Positions 10,719-21,674 of a stretch of 64,000 nucleotides of DNA are shown here, piece after piece. Position 1 is the first letter of the stretch, and every line of letters starts with the position of its first letter. The position numbers and the translations under genes are program-made. The notes under the pieces were generated by a model, which saw nothing but the letters and a program-made list of their open reading frames with translations, ran no database searches and was not told where the DNA came from. The stretch covers positions 837,073 to 901,072 of the forward strand of contig NC_030992.1 in assembly GCF_000149955.1 (NCBI RefSeq). The letters are read 5' to 3'. This DNA is from Fusarium oxysporum f. sp. lycopersici 4287 (Eukaryota > Ascomycota > Sordariomycetes > Hypocreales > Nectriaceae).

Positions 10719-11678
10719 TTATTCGACCAATTTCCGTAACGCTGGTTCAAAGTGCTTATACATAGTATAGTGAGTCTCATCCTCAAACTCATGCAATTCA
10801 CATCCTCGTATCCGCTCCGCCATATACCGAACCATCTGGATAGGTGCATTCGCGTCCTTCTTCCCATGCCATATTTGAATATTGTCATACTGGACCTTCT
10901 CAAGATCAAACCCCCAGTTCTTAGACGTCAGGAGGTTCATCTCGTGTACGGCACCGTCGGCTCCTTGGCGGAACGGCTCGTCGAGAACCATTTCTACCAA
11001 CTCTTCTAAGCTCAGAGACTTTGGTTTTGGAGCCTCACTCTCTGCTTCTTCCTTTTTGTGTTGAGCTTCGAGCCATTTGCTGAGTCTTCTGGAAACAGGA
11101 CCGGATAGAACAATCCATCTCAGTGATAGGTACAGCATGTATAGTGCTGCACGGAGAGTCGATGGAGAATATTCCGCCCAGACTTTGAAGACTCGACGGT
11201 AATATTCAACGTGCTTTGTACCAGCCGCCCAATGCGGTGCAGTGGCAAAGAGTCCAACACTTGTAATTGCACGCTTTGGCAAGGCATAAGCGCAAGCCAG
11301 AGCAAAAGGACCGCCACCGGAGAGACCCAAGACAGAGAACTTGGGGATTTGATGTGCTTGAGCAAACTGCATCACATCAGTTGGCCAATCCAAGATTTGA
11401 TAGCCAGGTTTAAATGTCGACAGTCCAAAGCCGGGTCTGTCTATAGCTATGAGACGAACACCACAGCGTTGAGCAATTTCATGAATCGGCTGAGCTTCGA
11501 GTCTCGAAGAAGGATATCCATGGAAGTAAAAAACGGGCTTTCCATCTTGTTTTCCGAATTCGGCGAAGCCTAGTGTTCGACCATCTGATAGGTGAAAGGT
11601 CTGGTGGATTTGGGAGGATGTAGTGAGTAGGCGCCGGGTTGACGACGTTGAACGGTTTCGAACCGCTTGAATTGACAT
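10719..11678 (-). CDS. Alpha/beta hydrolase, possibly mitochondrial
   Basis: A single exon encodes 319 residues. The alpha/beta-hydrolase landmarks are all present: the oxyanion-hole region YFHGYPSSR at about 51-59, the nucleophile elbow GLSGGG with Ser120, an acidic residue in GKKDANAP near 270 and the catalytic His in DETHYTMY near 300. The first 25 residues are rich in Arg, Ser and Thr with no acidic residue (MSIQAVRNRSTSSTRRLL), which looks like a mitochondrial presequence. The family covers esterases, lipases, epoxide hydrolases and peptidases. The cap domain gives no clear substrate, so this is an uncharacterised serine hydrolase. Confidence 0.85.
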   Translation of the reverse strand: MSIQAVRNRSTSSTRRLLTTSSQIHQTFHLSDGRTLGFAEFGKQDGKPVFYFHGYPSSRLEAQPIHEIAQRCGVRLIAIDRPGFGLSTFKPGYQILDWPTDVMQFAQAHQIPKFSVLGLSGGGPFALACAYALPKRAITSVGLFATAPHWAAGTKHVEYYRRVFKVWAEYSPSTLRAALYMLYLSLRWIVLSGPVSRRLSKWLEAQHKKEEAESEAPKPKSLSLEELVEMVLDEPFRQGADGAVHEMNLLTSKNWGFDLEKVQYDNIQIWHGKKDANAPIQMVRYMAERIRGCELHEFEDETHYTMYKHFEPALRKLVE

Positions 11679-11941
11679 TTTAAGCTTTGGATCAATAAAA
11701 TAATGAGGGATTGAGTCGGGAAGTCTTGTGGTTATGAGATCTCAGGTTCATGTTATATAGCGGGTCAAGGCTTACACGCGGGATACGCGATACGAGAATA
11801 CGGAATACGAGGCCAATCAGAAGTCACAATCATTCGACTGGGCCAGCACCAAGAACTCATCAGACTTCAGCATTACAAGCATGAATAGCCTCTAATTACG
11901 AAGAGCCATTAAACTACAAGACTAAACTCGATATGTGCCAA

Positions 11942-13342
11942 TTAAACAGCCTTAAAGTAAGGCGACCAAAACACGCCATCGGCATCCCAAGTCTTCTTCA
12001 CATCCCTCAAAACCTCCAACCTCTCCGTATCATACATTTCACTCAAGTCCTTCCCAGGCCTCAAATTATTCGGAAAACTTCTCGGCACCATCCCCTCATC
12101 ACTCTTTCTAAAACCTGCAACTACATCATCCAGAATTGGCCCAAACGCCTCTCTTGTCTTGTCCTCTTTGGCCACCATCACCATAAACGCATTGATGTTT
12201 CTATCCCTGCCCTCCACGAACTTCTCATTCTTGATCGCTGAAGTCTTGTCGATGTTGTATGCTGAGATTATGAGACTTGATTGTTGAGCATCAGGATAGT
12301 CCTCCGTTGCGATGCGCCATTTCTCGAAGCCAGCTTTTATGGCTTCAGCTGTGGTTTTGTGAAGACGACAGGATGCTATGGTTTTGTGGCCGTGGTGAGA
12401 GTTGTAGATGTTCATCTTGGCATTGACATTCTCAAATGGCAATAGCTCTGTGTTTGCCACGACGGTCTTGCTGACGACTTCGTCCTGGAAAAGCAAGGTC
12501 GTTGCTTTCTCAGCCTGCTCAGCAGGACCAAAATACTGGTACCCCAGAATGATGATTGGAGATCCAGCTGCTGGAGTACCAGGAGGACTTCGTGCAAACG
12601 CCAAGCTCATGTATCCTTCGGCTGGAGGGTGGCTCAGATCCAGAAAGGCATTGATAGCAATATCTAGTGCTGGAGCAGGAAAGATGAGCGACCTTGTCCA
12701 TATTTTGTTGTCCTCCATGTTGAGACTCGAAAGTGGGAATGCGGAAACAGTTAGCTCCGTGACGACACCGAGTCCATGACCCGCGCCGCAGAGAACGTTG
12801 AAGAGAGATTGTTCCTTGTCCTTTGACGAATAATCGACTTCGGCAATGTCGCCTGAAGCAGTGATAAGTCGGAACGAAACCATGTTGTCGACCATCCATC
12901 CATGAAGGCCAATCTGAGCACTGTTTCCACCTCCAAGCATACTTCCCACAAAGCCAACGGCATCAGAGTTGGGAATGGGAGTGTAGTAGCCCTCGTCTGC
13001 CAAGATCTTCAGTACCTCTCCGACGATGACGCCACCACCAACCTTCACAGTTCCTTCATCCTTGTTCAGTGCAATCTTCTTGAAGAGCTTCATGTCGAGG
13101 TACAGGGATGCTGGGTCCACGCTGACAAACGTTCCATGGCCTCCGCCAGCAGCAACGATTATAAGCTTGTTCTCTTTCGCGACACGAATGGCATCTTTCA
13201 CATCTTGCTCGGTCTTTGGGGTAACTATAAGAGCAGGGCGTTGAATGTGTGTGTCGGACCAACGAGGAAGTTGTGGTGTATCGTTGTCAGGGACGACATA
13301 TTCGCATTGAAGCGATTCAATGCCCTTGATTTGAGCAGACAT
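11942..13342 (-). CDS. FAD-linked oxidoreductase, berberine-bridge-enzyme type
   Basis: A single exon encodes about 466 residues from MSAQIKG; an upstream in-frame ATG at 13366 would add eight residues. The PCMH-type FAD domain is at about residues 30-210. It includes VAAGGGHGTFVSVD, with the His that is covalently linked to FAD in many BBE enzymes, and GFVGSMLGGGNSAQIG. The C-terminal BBE segment ends in WDADGVFWSPYFKAV. The second cysteine of bicovalent members is not obvious. No signal peptide is seen, so it is probably intracellular, unlike many secreted BBE-like oxidases. The family oxidises alcohols, sugars or alkaloid-type substrates; the substrate here is unknown. Confidence 0.88.
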   Translation of the reverse strand: MSAQIKGIESLQCEYVVPDNDTPQLPRWSDTHIQRPALIVTPKTEQDVKDAIRVAKENKLIIVAAGGGHGTFVSVDPASLYLDMKLFKKIALNKDEGTVKVGGGVIVGEVLKILADEGYYTPIPNSDAVGFVGSMLGGGNSAQIGLHGWMVDNMVSFRLITASGDIAEVDYSSKDKEQSLFNVLCGAGHGLGVVTELTVSAFPLSSLNMEDNKIWTRSLIFPAPALDIAINAFLDLSHPPAEGYMSLAFARSPPGTPAAGSPIIILGYQYFGPAEQAEKATTLLFQDEVVSKTVVANTELLPFENVNAKMNIYNSHHGHKTIASCRLHKTTAEAIKAGFEKWRIATEDYPDAQQSSLIISAYNIDKTSAIKNEKFVEGRDRNINAFMVMVAKEDKTREAFGPILDDVVAGFRKSDEGMVPRSFPNNLRPGKDLSEMYDTERLEVLRDVKKTWDADGVFWSPYFKAV

Positions 13343-13600
13343 ATTCACAAAGACAATTGGAAACAAAAAGATGGATTATTGCTTACTGAGTTATTGGACG
13401 GAGTCCCGTTTTTATAGTCTGTCCTTCAAATTGACGGATCTAGTGCTTACCGTTCCATAGATATCTGACATGGCTCACTTCCGAGATACCCGACTTCTAA
13501 GCCGTAGTAATATCACGATATCACATCAGCGGTGCTATCCCAAGCGCTAAGTAACTCCCATCTCCATTCCTCCAGGTCAGATCAAGTCGCGCCAGCACGA

Positions 13601-14092
13601 CTAAACATCCATCCTAACCCACGAATCCGCCAGACCCCTACACTTAACACACCACAAATTCCTCACCTTGAGCATATCCACAAATCCCCCCTGATCATCC
13701 TTAACAGTATATGGCACATCCATCACAAGCTCACAGTCCACACAAATAACCTGATACACGTTCTTCCCATGTGCATTACAGGGAACACACCACCCCGGGC
13801 CGAGGTGATGAGTAGTTTCGTTGCATTTTTCGTTTTCGCAGTAGGAGAGAAAAGTATCTCTTTCCCTTTCGCGCTTTTCGGCGGCTTGTTCTATGTATAT
13901 GTCTTTGAGGCAGCGGAGACACATCGTCTTCGAGCCGGTGAATGGGGCGTGGCAGCGGGGACAGGTGCGCGATGGGGGGTTGAAGGCTGGTGCGAGATAG
14001 CCACGGAGGAAGGATTGGCGGATGAAGGATGCATTCTCGTCAGTCATTGTTATGGCCGTGGGTGATTGGGGAGTGTTACCTTGTTGACACAT
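13601..14092 (-). CDS. Small cysteine-rich (zinc-ribbon-like) hypothetical protein
   Basis: A single exon encodes 163 residues; a second in-frame ATG (MTDENASF) gives 148. Many paired cysteines suggest several zinc knuckles: CPRC and CLRC (about 44-60), CENEKC, CVPCNAHG, CVDC and CVKC. The spacing is like tandem rubredoxin-type ribbons, but no named family is recognised. A charged helix (AAEKRERERD) separates the first two ribbons from the rest. No signal peptide or membrane segment is seen, so a nuclear or cytosolic role is likely. The function is unknown. Confidence 0.6.
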   Translation of the reverse strand: MCQQGNTPQSPTAITMTDENASFIRQSFLRGYLAPAFNPPSRTCPRCHAPFTGSKTMCLRCLKDIYIEQAAEKRERERDTFLSYCENEKCNETTHHLGPGWCVPCNAHGKNVYQVICVDCELVMDVPYTVKDDQGGFVDMLKVRNLWCVKCRGLADSWVRMDV

Positions 14093-14541
14093 TTTGAATT
14101 GATTGAGTGGTGATTTTAGCTTGAGACTGTTATGTTGAAGCGTCGATGTTCCAACTGTTGTTAGATGTTGAGATCTTTAGACATGAAGGACCACTTGATC
14201 TTATAGAAAAGATGGTACTGATCGTCGATTTAGCTGTTCTTGGGTGTGTAAGTGAACCAAGGCCTTGTTCAGTTGAGACGCGACATGCTTTGTTCCTCAA
14301 GCGTACTCTGTTCCCTCAACACAAAGCATTTGCGTTCCGTGCCGGCGAGTAACAACAGACCACAGAAATCACATGTTCACCGCTGGAGCAAGTGTTCACA
14401 GAGACTAGTCGTAACCATCATGTTCAATTTCGAAAGGCATCCCATGTATTCGTCATAGTACCCAGTATCTCCGTCGTAAATCATCTCTCGTATTCTCGTC
14501 ACCACATTACCCTACCCTCCCCAATCATCGCATCCATATGT

Positions 14542-16185
14542 TCAAAGCGCCGGTCCTTCCCACTGCTCACGACGCAGTCTAACAAGCCAAGATTGTTTAT
14601 GCGGGAACGAAATCTGCTTCTCACGCGAAAACCCAGTAAACTCTAGGCCCTGCAGAAACCTACTTATTGTCAGCGCTGAACAGCCATGTTCGAAGCAACA
14701 AACTCACCTCGCATTGTCCACTCTCGGCTCAAGGCATATACTCATTGTTCGGTAGTCCGATGTCAAGCACCAATGCACCAATCCCGTCAACCAGATTGGA
14801 ACCCGACCTCTTGCCCACTCTTCTCCGATGAACACGTGAAGACCTCTATCCCAATCCGCCGCATCGCTACCGAGATGCTGACCGAGAATATCTTCTTTAA
14901 CCCAGTAGATCTCAAAGTATCCAAATGGTACGCCGTCCCATTGTCCAATCACAGGGAAAGAGTTGGCTTGGTTCAATGATTTGGTGAGGAATTGTTCATC
15001 ATACTCCCCCCAGAAGGCGCTCACTCGAGGCTTCTTCATCCACATCTCCAACAAAGCTGTGTCATTCATCGTACTAAGATGAGATTGCTCAGGAGGCTTG
15101 GGTCCAACAGGTCCAAGGTAAGGTACAGGATTGGGTGAAATGGAAGCAACTCGGAACGAAAGGTACTGATTAACGCTCGGGACAAATCTTGTGTAAAAGA
15201 CTTCGCCCATCCTAGGTGGCTTTGGTCTCATCGGGTGACGGATATTATTCGTAAAGATATATTGAAGAGGAGCAGGCGGATAGTAAGTCGGAAGATGAGA
15301 GCTCGAAAAGAAAGGTCCAATAGGGAAGCTCGGCGGGTTTGCCATCGATGTGGGAGTTGGTCCACCGGGGAGATCATGATCTATTCGATTCAGAGACGAA
15401 TGCGGTGAATGGCGCTGGAAGGTCTTGTGGAATGGCGATGGTGGTTCCATAGGTAAAGGTGAGTTCGGGCGACTGCCAATAGGCGATCCAGGAACAGAAT
15501 CGTAATTCGCACCAGCTTTGTTAGGCTGTAAAGAGAAGAGAAAAAGCCGACCGGGGAGTTGCCAAAACATCCGTCTCGAGACAAACATATTAGACCAATC
15601 GTCCCCATTATCATCCAAACTCGTTCCAACAGCACTGCTCTCCGACGTTATAAGTCCCATGCGCTCAAGCTTAGGGATCAAATTCCGACCTCGGAGCACT
15701 CCATCGCGCTTGATGTTGATCCTCCATTCACCACGAGGTTTAGCAGCTTGAGGCGTCTTCTCCGCTGCCTGAGCAGGAACTTGCGGCGCAGGTTCGGGCT
15801 GGTGGAAGTACCAGTATAGTGTAATCCACAGCATCATGGCAATCTGCCGTGTGGGACTCGCAGCGGGTTTGAACTCGGAGCTCGAAGGGTTCGCGATGGA
15901 CGAGATGAAGAGGTTATCGCCCTGCAGCGTCGGTTTAGCGAAAGAGTGAATTTGCCTCTTCGCCTTCCCATCCAGCGCAACACCATTCTCTCCATTTTCA
16001 ACATCCTGCTTCTCAGTATCATCATCAGATCCATCATCGCTCTCCGTGTTCAGCACAACGGTCCACCCCACAGGAAACGCATTATGATGCGTATTCAACT
16101 CATGGCTCTTGAAGCCGAGACCTGCAAAGACGGGTGTGACAGTGAAGGTCTGCCCATCGGGCAAGCGAATGACCTGGGGAGCCAT
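14542..16185 (-). CDS. sidL: Hydroxyornithine N-acyltransferase of siderophore biosynthesis (SidL/SidF-like)
   Basis: Exons 16185-14708 and 14659-14542 join across a 48-nt intron (GTGAGT, branch GCTGAC, TAG) to give 531 residues. The N-terminus (VIRLPDGQTFTVTPVFAGL, HHNAFPVGWTVVL) and the C-terminal AlcB-type acyltransferase domain (FWGEYDEQFLTKSL, GQWDGVPFGYFEIYWVKEDI, GLHVFIGEEWARG) match fungal enzymes that acylate N5-hydroxyornithine for hydroxamate siderophores. A low-complexity Pro/Ser insert lies between them. The product ends in WEGPAL, not a clear PTS1. No siderophore NRPS, ornithine monooxygenase or transporter is adjacent. That suits a SidL-type acetylase for intracellular ferricrocin better than cluster-bound SidF, but the choice is inference. 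It is head to head with nothing; the MCU gene lies upstream on the same strand. Confidence 0.8.
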
Positions 16186-16930
16186 AATCGCGCGCTTCTT
16201 CCTTTTTCGGGGCTTATCCGTAATCGGGGGGGGGGGGCTGTAGGTTGCGCTTGCGGGGGATCGGCTGGAGAGGGGAAGTTGACTTATGTTTAACTTGTTT
16301 TTAGGTCGGTGCTAAAGCTCCTGGAGAAGAGTTCCAGAAGACTGCCTCTTTCGGATCACATGCTGACCTTTGAAGAGGCGATCGTGACAAACGCCGAGGC
16401 GATGGTTGGATGCTTTGATGGAGGTGGTGGAGAGATGTTATATAGGCGTGGTTGGAGGTGAGGGACAGTAGATATGGGCACTGTACAGCACCTATATGCT
16501 ACGTCAAACACAGTATCAATACGGAAATGCACTATTTGTTGTACGTCATGATAAGTCCATCTATCATATCATACCCCGCCATGAACTGGAATGCTTGACT
16601 CTATCTCGGCGACTTTAACCCCAGTACGAAATTGTTATCTCGAGGTTTTCGTTTATCAGGCTATCAGAATTTCCATGTTACAGATCATTTATGCAAGTCA
16701 CAAATCTAACATTAAATCAATTGTTTGTTGCCTATCGCTATGCGTGCTCCATAAGCCGTCCGAAATCGCGGCAAGTTCAATTTACAGCAGTCTCAATCTC
16801 CCTCTGAAGGTGTCACCACACCCACCATCAATAATTGTCGCATGTTCTAAGCCCCCAATGCTAAGCCATTCGCCATGATCTGATGTTTAATGTACAAACT
16901 TTGCATCTACTCACTTCTAGATCTCGCCGT
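16186..16930. other. Intergenic with a long G run
   Basis: No gene was seen. A homopolymer of about a dozen G lies near 16227-16238, just upstream of the acyltransferase start. Its length is likely to be unreliable in the assembly. The remainder is the promoter of that gene and the 3' flank of the uniporter gene. Confidence 0.6.
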
Positions 16931-18412
16931 TCACTGCTTCTTCTTCTTGACCTCTTCGGCAGATCCGGGACCCTCTTCGTCATCTTTGCCCTCAGTCATC
17001 TTGGTACCATCTCGGCCCTTCTTCTCCTCTTCGAGAACCTTTTGCACTTGCTCACCTCCCAAGTCCTTCTTCTCATCCCAGTCAACATCGTACTCACTAG
17101 CCACGACCTTGATGTCTTTTCGAAGTTGATTGGCTTCGTGAACCAACTGCTCCCATCTGTTCTGATCAAATCCTCGCTCTTGGTAAAGTGCAGCTTGTCG
17201 CTTTGACACTGTCACCTTCATGGCGGCTTTGTAGCTTAGATCCCGGCTGATGTAGAGGAACCAGAGGTAAGCGCCCATGACAGTTGTCAGACCGGCGAGA
17301 TACGTAACGGGCTCGACCAGATCCCAGCCCCATTGAGTGTGGAAAGTGACATAGTAGACAACTCCCCACCATCCAGCCAATGCCGCAAAGCCGCCTTGTG
17401 CCAATCGATGCGCTCCTTTGTGCGCGAGTGCGTCGCATTCGTTCTTGACCTTTGACATTGCTTCAATGTCGCGTGACATGCGTCTTAAGTTCATGCGCAT
17501 GTAATAAGTTCGGTCTCTGAAACTAGGCACTGCGACCCTAAGTTCCTTGTCGAAGCCCTCAACGTCAATCGCAAACTCCCGACCGCGAGCAGCATCTCGA
17601 ATAAAGTCTCCGATCTCGGTGCTGCCACTCCATCGCACCCAGTTCGCCTCTTTACGGGAGGGACCTTCATGGCCAAGACCAGAGTATGACGCAACATTGA
17701 CGCTGCTGTTCTTTTTGTCGTCCTTCTTCCCATGCTGTTCTTCCTGATCTGCTTCGGCTCGGAAAACGATGTCGGGTAGCTTCTCGCGGCCCTTGTACTG
17801 GACTGGGGGGATTTCAGCTTGGATCAATCGCTCGAGGTAAGAAAGAGGTTGATGCGGGTGCACGAGGAGAGCTAATGGCTCAACTGTTTCGCCTTTGTCT
17901 TCGACATCTTGTTGTACTGGTCTATTGACGTGTTCTTGTTCAGGGTGAAAGGGCATTGGAAGGATAAGCTTCAATAGGCGTGTGGGGGTTGTCAATAGAC
18001 GCCCTGCGCGTGTCAGTATAGATCTTGTGAATTGATTGTATGCGAGCTTACCCTTCTTCATTTCCGTCTTGTCAGGTATGTCAGAATCCTTCTCAGCTTG
18101 CGAGTCCACTCTATGCCATGGTCGGTCATTCTCCAATGTCTGAGCGCTGGCACCAGATGTGACCTTCGTCATATCCCTCTTGCGCGCCTTTTCACTCAAC
18201 TCTTCTTTTCGTGCAATTTCCTCCTGCGACTCAGCTGCTGCAGCCTCTTGGTTGAAACATCTTGTCGTTGTGAAAGCGCGTCTAAAGGGTGTTTGATTCG
18301 TTTCGCATCTGTACAACGCTGGTAATTGATGAGAAGCAAATTGTGTATGCAATCGTGATGCTCGTAAAGCAGGAGACACTCCAAGCGCAGCGCGCCTCAA
18401 AGCGTGATTCAT
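16931..18412 (-). CDS. MCU: Mitochondrial calcium uniporter (MCU)
   Basis: Exons 18412-18052 and 18003-16931 give 477 residues. The start chosen ([20 protein letters not shown]) opens a classic Arg-rich mitochondrial presequence; an upstream in-frame ATG at 18487 would bury it. A coiled-coil region precedes the first membrane helix ([18 protein letters not shown]). The selectivity-filter motif WDLVEP (residues 347-352, consensus WDxxEP) leads into the second helix ([17 protein letters not shown]). A charged C-terminal tail faces the matrix. This is the pore-forming inner-membrane Ca2+ channel subunit. The 48-nt intron is a multiple of three and has no stop, so naive translation keeps it as 16 extra residues; its GTAAGC donor, CTGAC branch and CAG acceptor argue that it is spliced. 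Confidence 0.92.
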   Translation of the reverse strand: MNHALRRAALGVSPALRASRLHTQFASHQLPALYRCETNQTPFRRAFTTTRCFNQEAAAAESQEEIARKEELSEKARKRDMTKVTSGASAQTLENDRPWHRVDSQAEKDSDIPDKTEMKKGKLAYNQFTRSILTRAGRLLTTPTRLLKLILPMPFHPEQEHVNRPVQQDVEDKGETVEPLALLVHPHQPLSYLERLIQAEIPPVQYKGREKLPDIVFRAEADQEEQHGKKDDKKNSSVNVASYSGLGHEGPSRKEANWVRWSGSTEIGDFIRDAARGREFAIDVEGFDKELRVAVPSFRDRTYYMRMNLRRMSRDIEAMSKVKNECDALAHKGAHRLAQGGFAALAGWWGVVYYVTFHTQWGWDLVEPVTYLAGLTTVMGAYLWFLYISRDLSYKAAMKVTVSKRQAALYQERGFDQNRWEQLVHEANQLRKDIKVVASEYDVDWDEKKDLGGEQVQKVLEEEKKGRDGTKMTEGKDDEEGPGSAEEVKKKKQ

Positions 18413-19988
18413 GACTGCACCTTTACAGAGTCGGAGATTGTGTGTAAGCTTTCTGGCCAAGACGGGAGGCACATGCACAGGGGACACAGAAGATGAGACG
18501 AGATACGACGTGGAAATAAGGTCGTGTCATTCATTTACAGCCAAGATTTGCCTTGCTTGTTTTGGAATTCTTTGCCCGGTGCGGTCACCACTATCTCATC
18601 GATCAGCTCGGGTTGTGACGTCAGGACCTAAGCCAAGCTTTGTCTGTCCCTGGAAGCTTCATACACTCGGCTTCTGATTGGTTGAGAACCCACTGCTCAC
18701 CGTTAATGCAGTATCACTGCCACAATTCTCAGCTCAGCCAAGAACAGAAATGTTAGAGACATGGCGCTTTATGAGTCTTGTGATGGTTCGTTCCGGAGGT
18801 TAACTTCCTGGTTTGAAGCCTCTTATGTACCGCCACGTGCCTCTTCAAGGTACACAGAGCTTGATTGTTAAGGAGAACGTAAGAGGCTATGCAATGTTGG
18901 AAAGGTGAAGAGAAGAAATACCGACGAAAATTGTATCATTGGGCAAGCTTATATTAGCAGGTTTTGGTAACATCCCCTGCTTTACTTATTACATCTTGGT
19001 GCACTGAAGTGAATGGGCTGTTAAGAAGTTAAGTGCATTTAGTTGCTTTAACATGCGCCATACTTGCGGTTACAGTGCTGAGTTACGCCAAACGGCTTTT
19101 TGAAATCAAGAATAAGAGATAAAGGGGATACTTTCTTACCCTCGAACTTCAATTCTTGTGGTATATCATACCCGATATATCATTGTTGCATCGTGGTTGT
19201 GTTATTCTGCGAGTTCGAGATTGAGTCGCCTACCCTGTAGCCTCGAACTAATCCCAGTTTCTCGTGGTCGAGCGGAACAGCAACATGGGCTTGTTGAATC
19301 AGTATACCCTTTTTCATGACAAAAGAGACCAGAGACTCTTTCAACCAATCCTAAGCACCTATGCTATCACAGCTCAGTCTAGTAGGCACGATGCGAAGCT
19401 TCATAAAGCTTTCCTCTTATACGTTCAGCCAACTATTTTGTCATCACTCATGATCAGGTTCAAATGCAATCGCCAAGGCTCTTACCTCATGTTGAGCCGC
19501 TACTCATCTGCAATCTCGCCTAACAAATTACCTTGCTCTATTGCATCCAGACAACGTAACAAAGTCAATTGATGTCTTAATGAATTGTTCCTGTGATAAT
19601 CGTTCCAAAGGCCCATCATGAATAGAGATATCCACCTCCACTGCAAAACGAACCCTTTACTGGCGACTGGCCCAGTTCCCGAACCCAACCTCAAAGCACA
19701 TTGGCTGATCCCCAAGAGCTCCCCTTGGTGTTGAGGGGCTTCAGGGGTCCAGAGGGGTTGGACCCCGCACTAACTAGACTTCTTGAGGTTACAATCCGAC
19801 CAATTCTCTGGGCAACCCGTCCACGGCTCATTTCCCCATAGGTACAACAAGTCGGTGAAGTCAATTTTCCTTTTCGTCAAGCCCGAATCTTGCGTCTCTC
19901 GTATCAATTGAGCGTCTGATTTGTTTCACTCCAATCTTTGTTTCAACATCTCCAAACCTTCCTCCACACCAGTATACCCCGCTTCATA
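18413..19988. other. Intergenic region between divergent MCU and ERG19 genes
   Basis: About 1.6 kb holds the two promoters. No gene is convincing. A GC-rich patch at about 19709-19770 has repeated GGGGTT/GGGGCTT-type runs. Small frames at 19264-19572 lack codon bias or motifs. Confidence 0.5.
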
Positions 19989-21211
19989 ATGTCCGATACC
20001 AAGGTCTACCGCGCCAGCACCACTGCGCCAGTCAACATCGCCGTTGTCAAGTAAACACTCCCATCGCATCTTGAAGACCTTGACTAACATGGTGCAGATA
20101 CTGGGGAAAGCGCGATGCTAAGCTCAACCTCCCTACCAACAGCTCCCTCTCCGTAACCCTCTCGCAAGCCGATCTCCGAACCCTCACAACAGCCTCGTGC
20201 TCGAGCACCTTCACCGATGGCGACAGCCTCACTCTCAACGGAGAGTCCTCCGACATCTCTGGCGCCCGTACACAGGCTTGCTTCCGCGAGCTTCGATCCC
20301 GCCGCGCCGCTCTCGAGGCCGCCGACTCCTCGCTCCCCAAGCTGTCTACATACCCCCTGAAGCTCGTCTCCGAGAATAACTTCCCCACTGCTGCTGGCCT
20401 TGCTTCTTCAGCTGCTGGTTTCGCTGCGCTTGTCCAGGCTATCGCTCTTCTGTACGAGCTTCCCGACTCGCCTTCTGATCTTTCGCTCGTCGCTAGACAA
20501 GGTTCTGGATCTGCTTGCCGCAGTCTCTTCGGTGGATATGTTGCGTGGAGAATGGGCGAGAAGGAGGATGGAAGCGACTCCAAGGCCGACCTTGTCGCTC
20601 CCGCTTCACACTGGCCTGACATGCGAGCTCTGATCCTCGTTGTCAGCGCCGCCAAGAAGGGTGTTTCTTCTACCTCCGGCATGCAGCAGACCGTTGCTAC
20701 CTCTGGTCTCTTCAAGGAGAGAATAGCAAACGTTGTCCCCGCCAACATGACCGCCATGGAGGAGGCCATCAAGAACAAGGACTTCCCTAAGTTCGCCGAG
20801 GTCACCATGCGCGACTCCAACTCTTTCCACGCTACTTGCGCCGATACCTATCCTCCCATCTTCTACATGAACGACGTTTCCCGCGCTGCTATTCGTGCTG
20901 TTGAGTACATCAACGAGAAGGCTGGCAGGACCATTGCCGCCTACACTTTCGACGCTGGTCCCAACTGTGTTGTCTACTACGAGGAGAAGGATGCTGATAC
21001 TGTTGTCGGTACTTTCTACCAAGCGCTCCAGGGTGTTGGCGGTTTCAAGGAGGGTGCTGCTAGCGCCAAGTCCAGCGTTGAGCTTGAGAGTGCTCTTGCT
21101 TCTACTTTGAAGGAGGGTGTGAGCAGAGTTATTTCCACTGGTGTTGGTGAGGGTCCTATCAAGACTGATGAATACCTCGTTGGAGAGGACGGTCAGGCTG
21201 TTCGACGATAG
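19989..21211 (+). CDS. ERG19: Diphosphomevalonate decarboxylase
   Basis: Exons 19989-20050 and 20098-21211 join across a 47-nt intron to give 391 residues, the usual family length. It has the family opening TAPVNIAVVKYWGKRD (substrate-binding Tyr-Trp-Gly-Lys), the GHMP ATP-binding loop NNFPTAAGLASSAAG, RQGSGSACRSLFGG, and the catalytic region around AYTFDAGPN with the conserved Asp. The enzyme converts mevalonate 5-diphosphate to isopentenyl diphosphate with ATP in the cytosol, the last step of the mevalonate pathway to ergosterol and other isoprenoids. The intron right after VVK is typical of filamentous ascomycete orthologues. It is a single-copy housekeeping gene and a good anchor for synteny. 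Confidence 0.97.
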
Positions 21212-21674
21212 ACGGGGATATAAAAGATCTAGTGAAGTAAATAGCATGTTGGAATGATATACAGAGAATTTTGAAGCTGAAACAAAATGCATTGTTACTT
21301 GTTTACGTTCTGGAAGTGATCCCGTCCATCATTATTCCAATGCTGCCGGTCATGACCATGACTTGAACCGTCGTTGATCCTCCACATCGCCGTGTGGGGC
21401 CGTTTAAACTCACCTCCACGCCTTCAATCGGCTCCGGGGAACATGATAAATCTCCACCAAGATAGATCAATACAAAAGAGACATCTTTGGGTTTTCTAAA
21501 TCCTAGTCACGTCGCAGTTCTAAGAGCACATTGTACCTGCCGGTCACACTGACACGTCTTCGCCCTGCGGGGCACTGCCCGTGTCACTGCAACATGTGCC
21601 GTAACACCACTGAGCAGCCTATAGCTCACAGCCTTCCAACTCTCATCCTTACAAACCTCATCAACGCCATCGCG
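21212..21674. other. Intergenic, ERG19 3' flank and RUS promoter
   Basis: No gene was seen. An upstream in-frame ATG of the next gene lies at 21591, but the start at 21675 fits the family better. Confidence 0.55.

Noticed and set aside
16227..16238. Run of about a dozen G as a G-quadruplex or regulatory element
   Set aside because: A single homopolymer without further G tracts, most likely of uncertain length in the assembly.
20047..21292. Long minus-strand frames opposite ERG19
   Set aside because: They overlap a complete, motif-rich decarboxylase gene and show Ser/Leu/Arg shadow composition with no domain.
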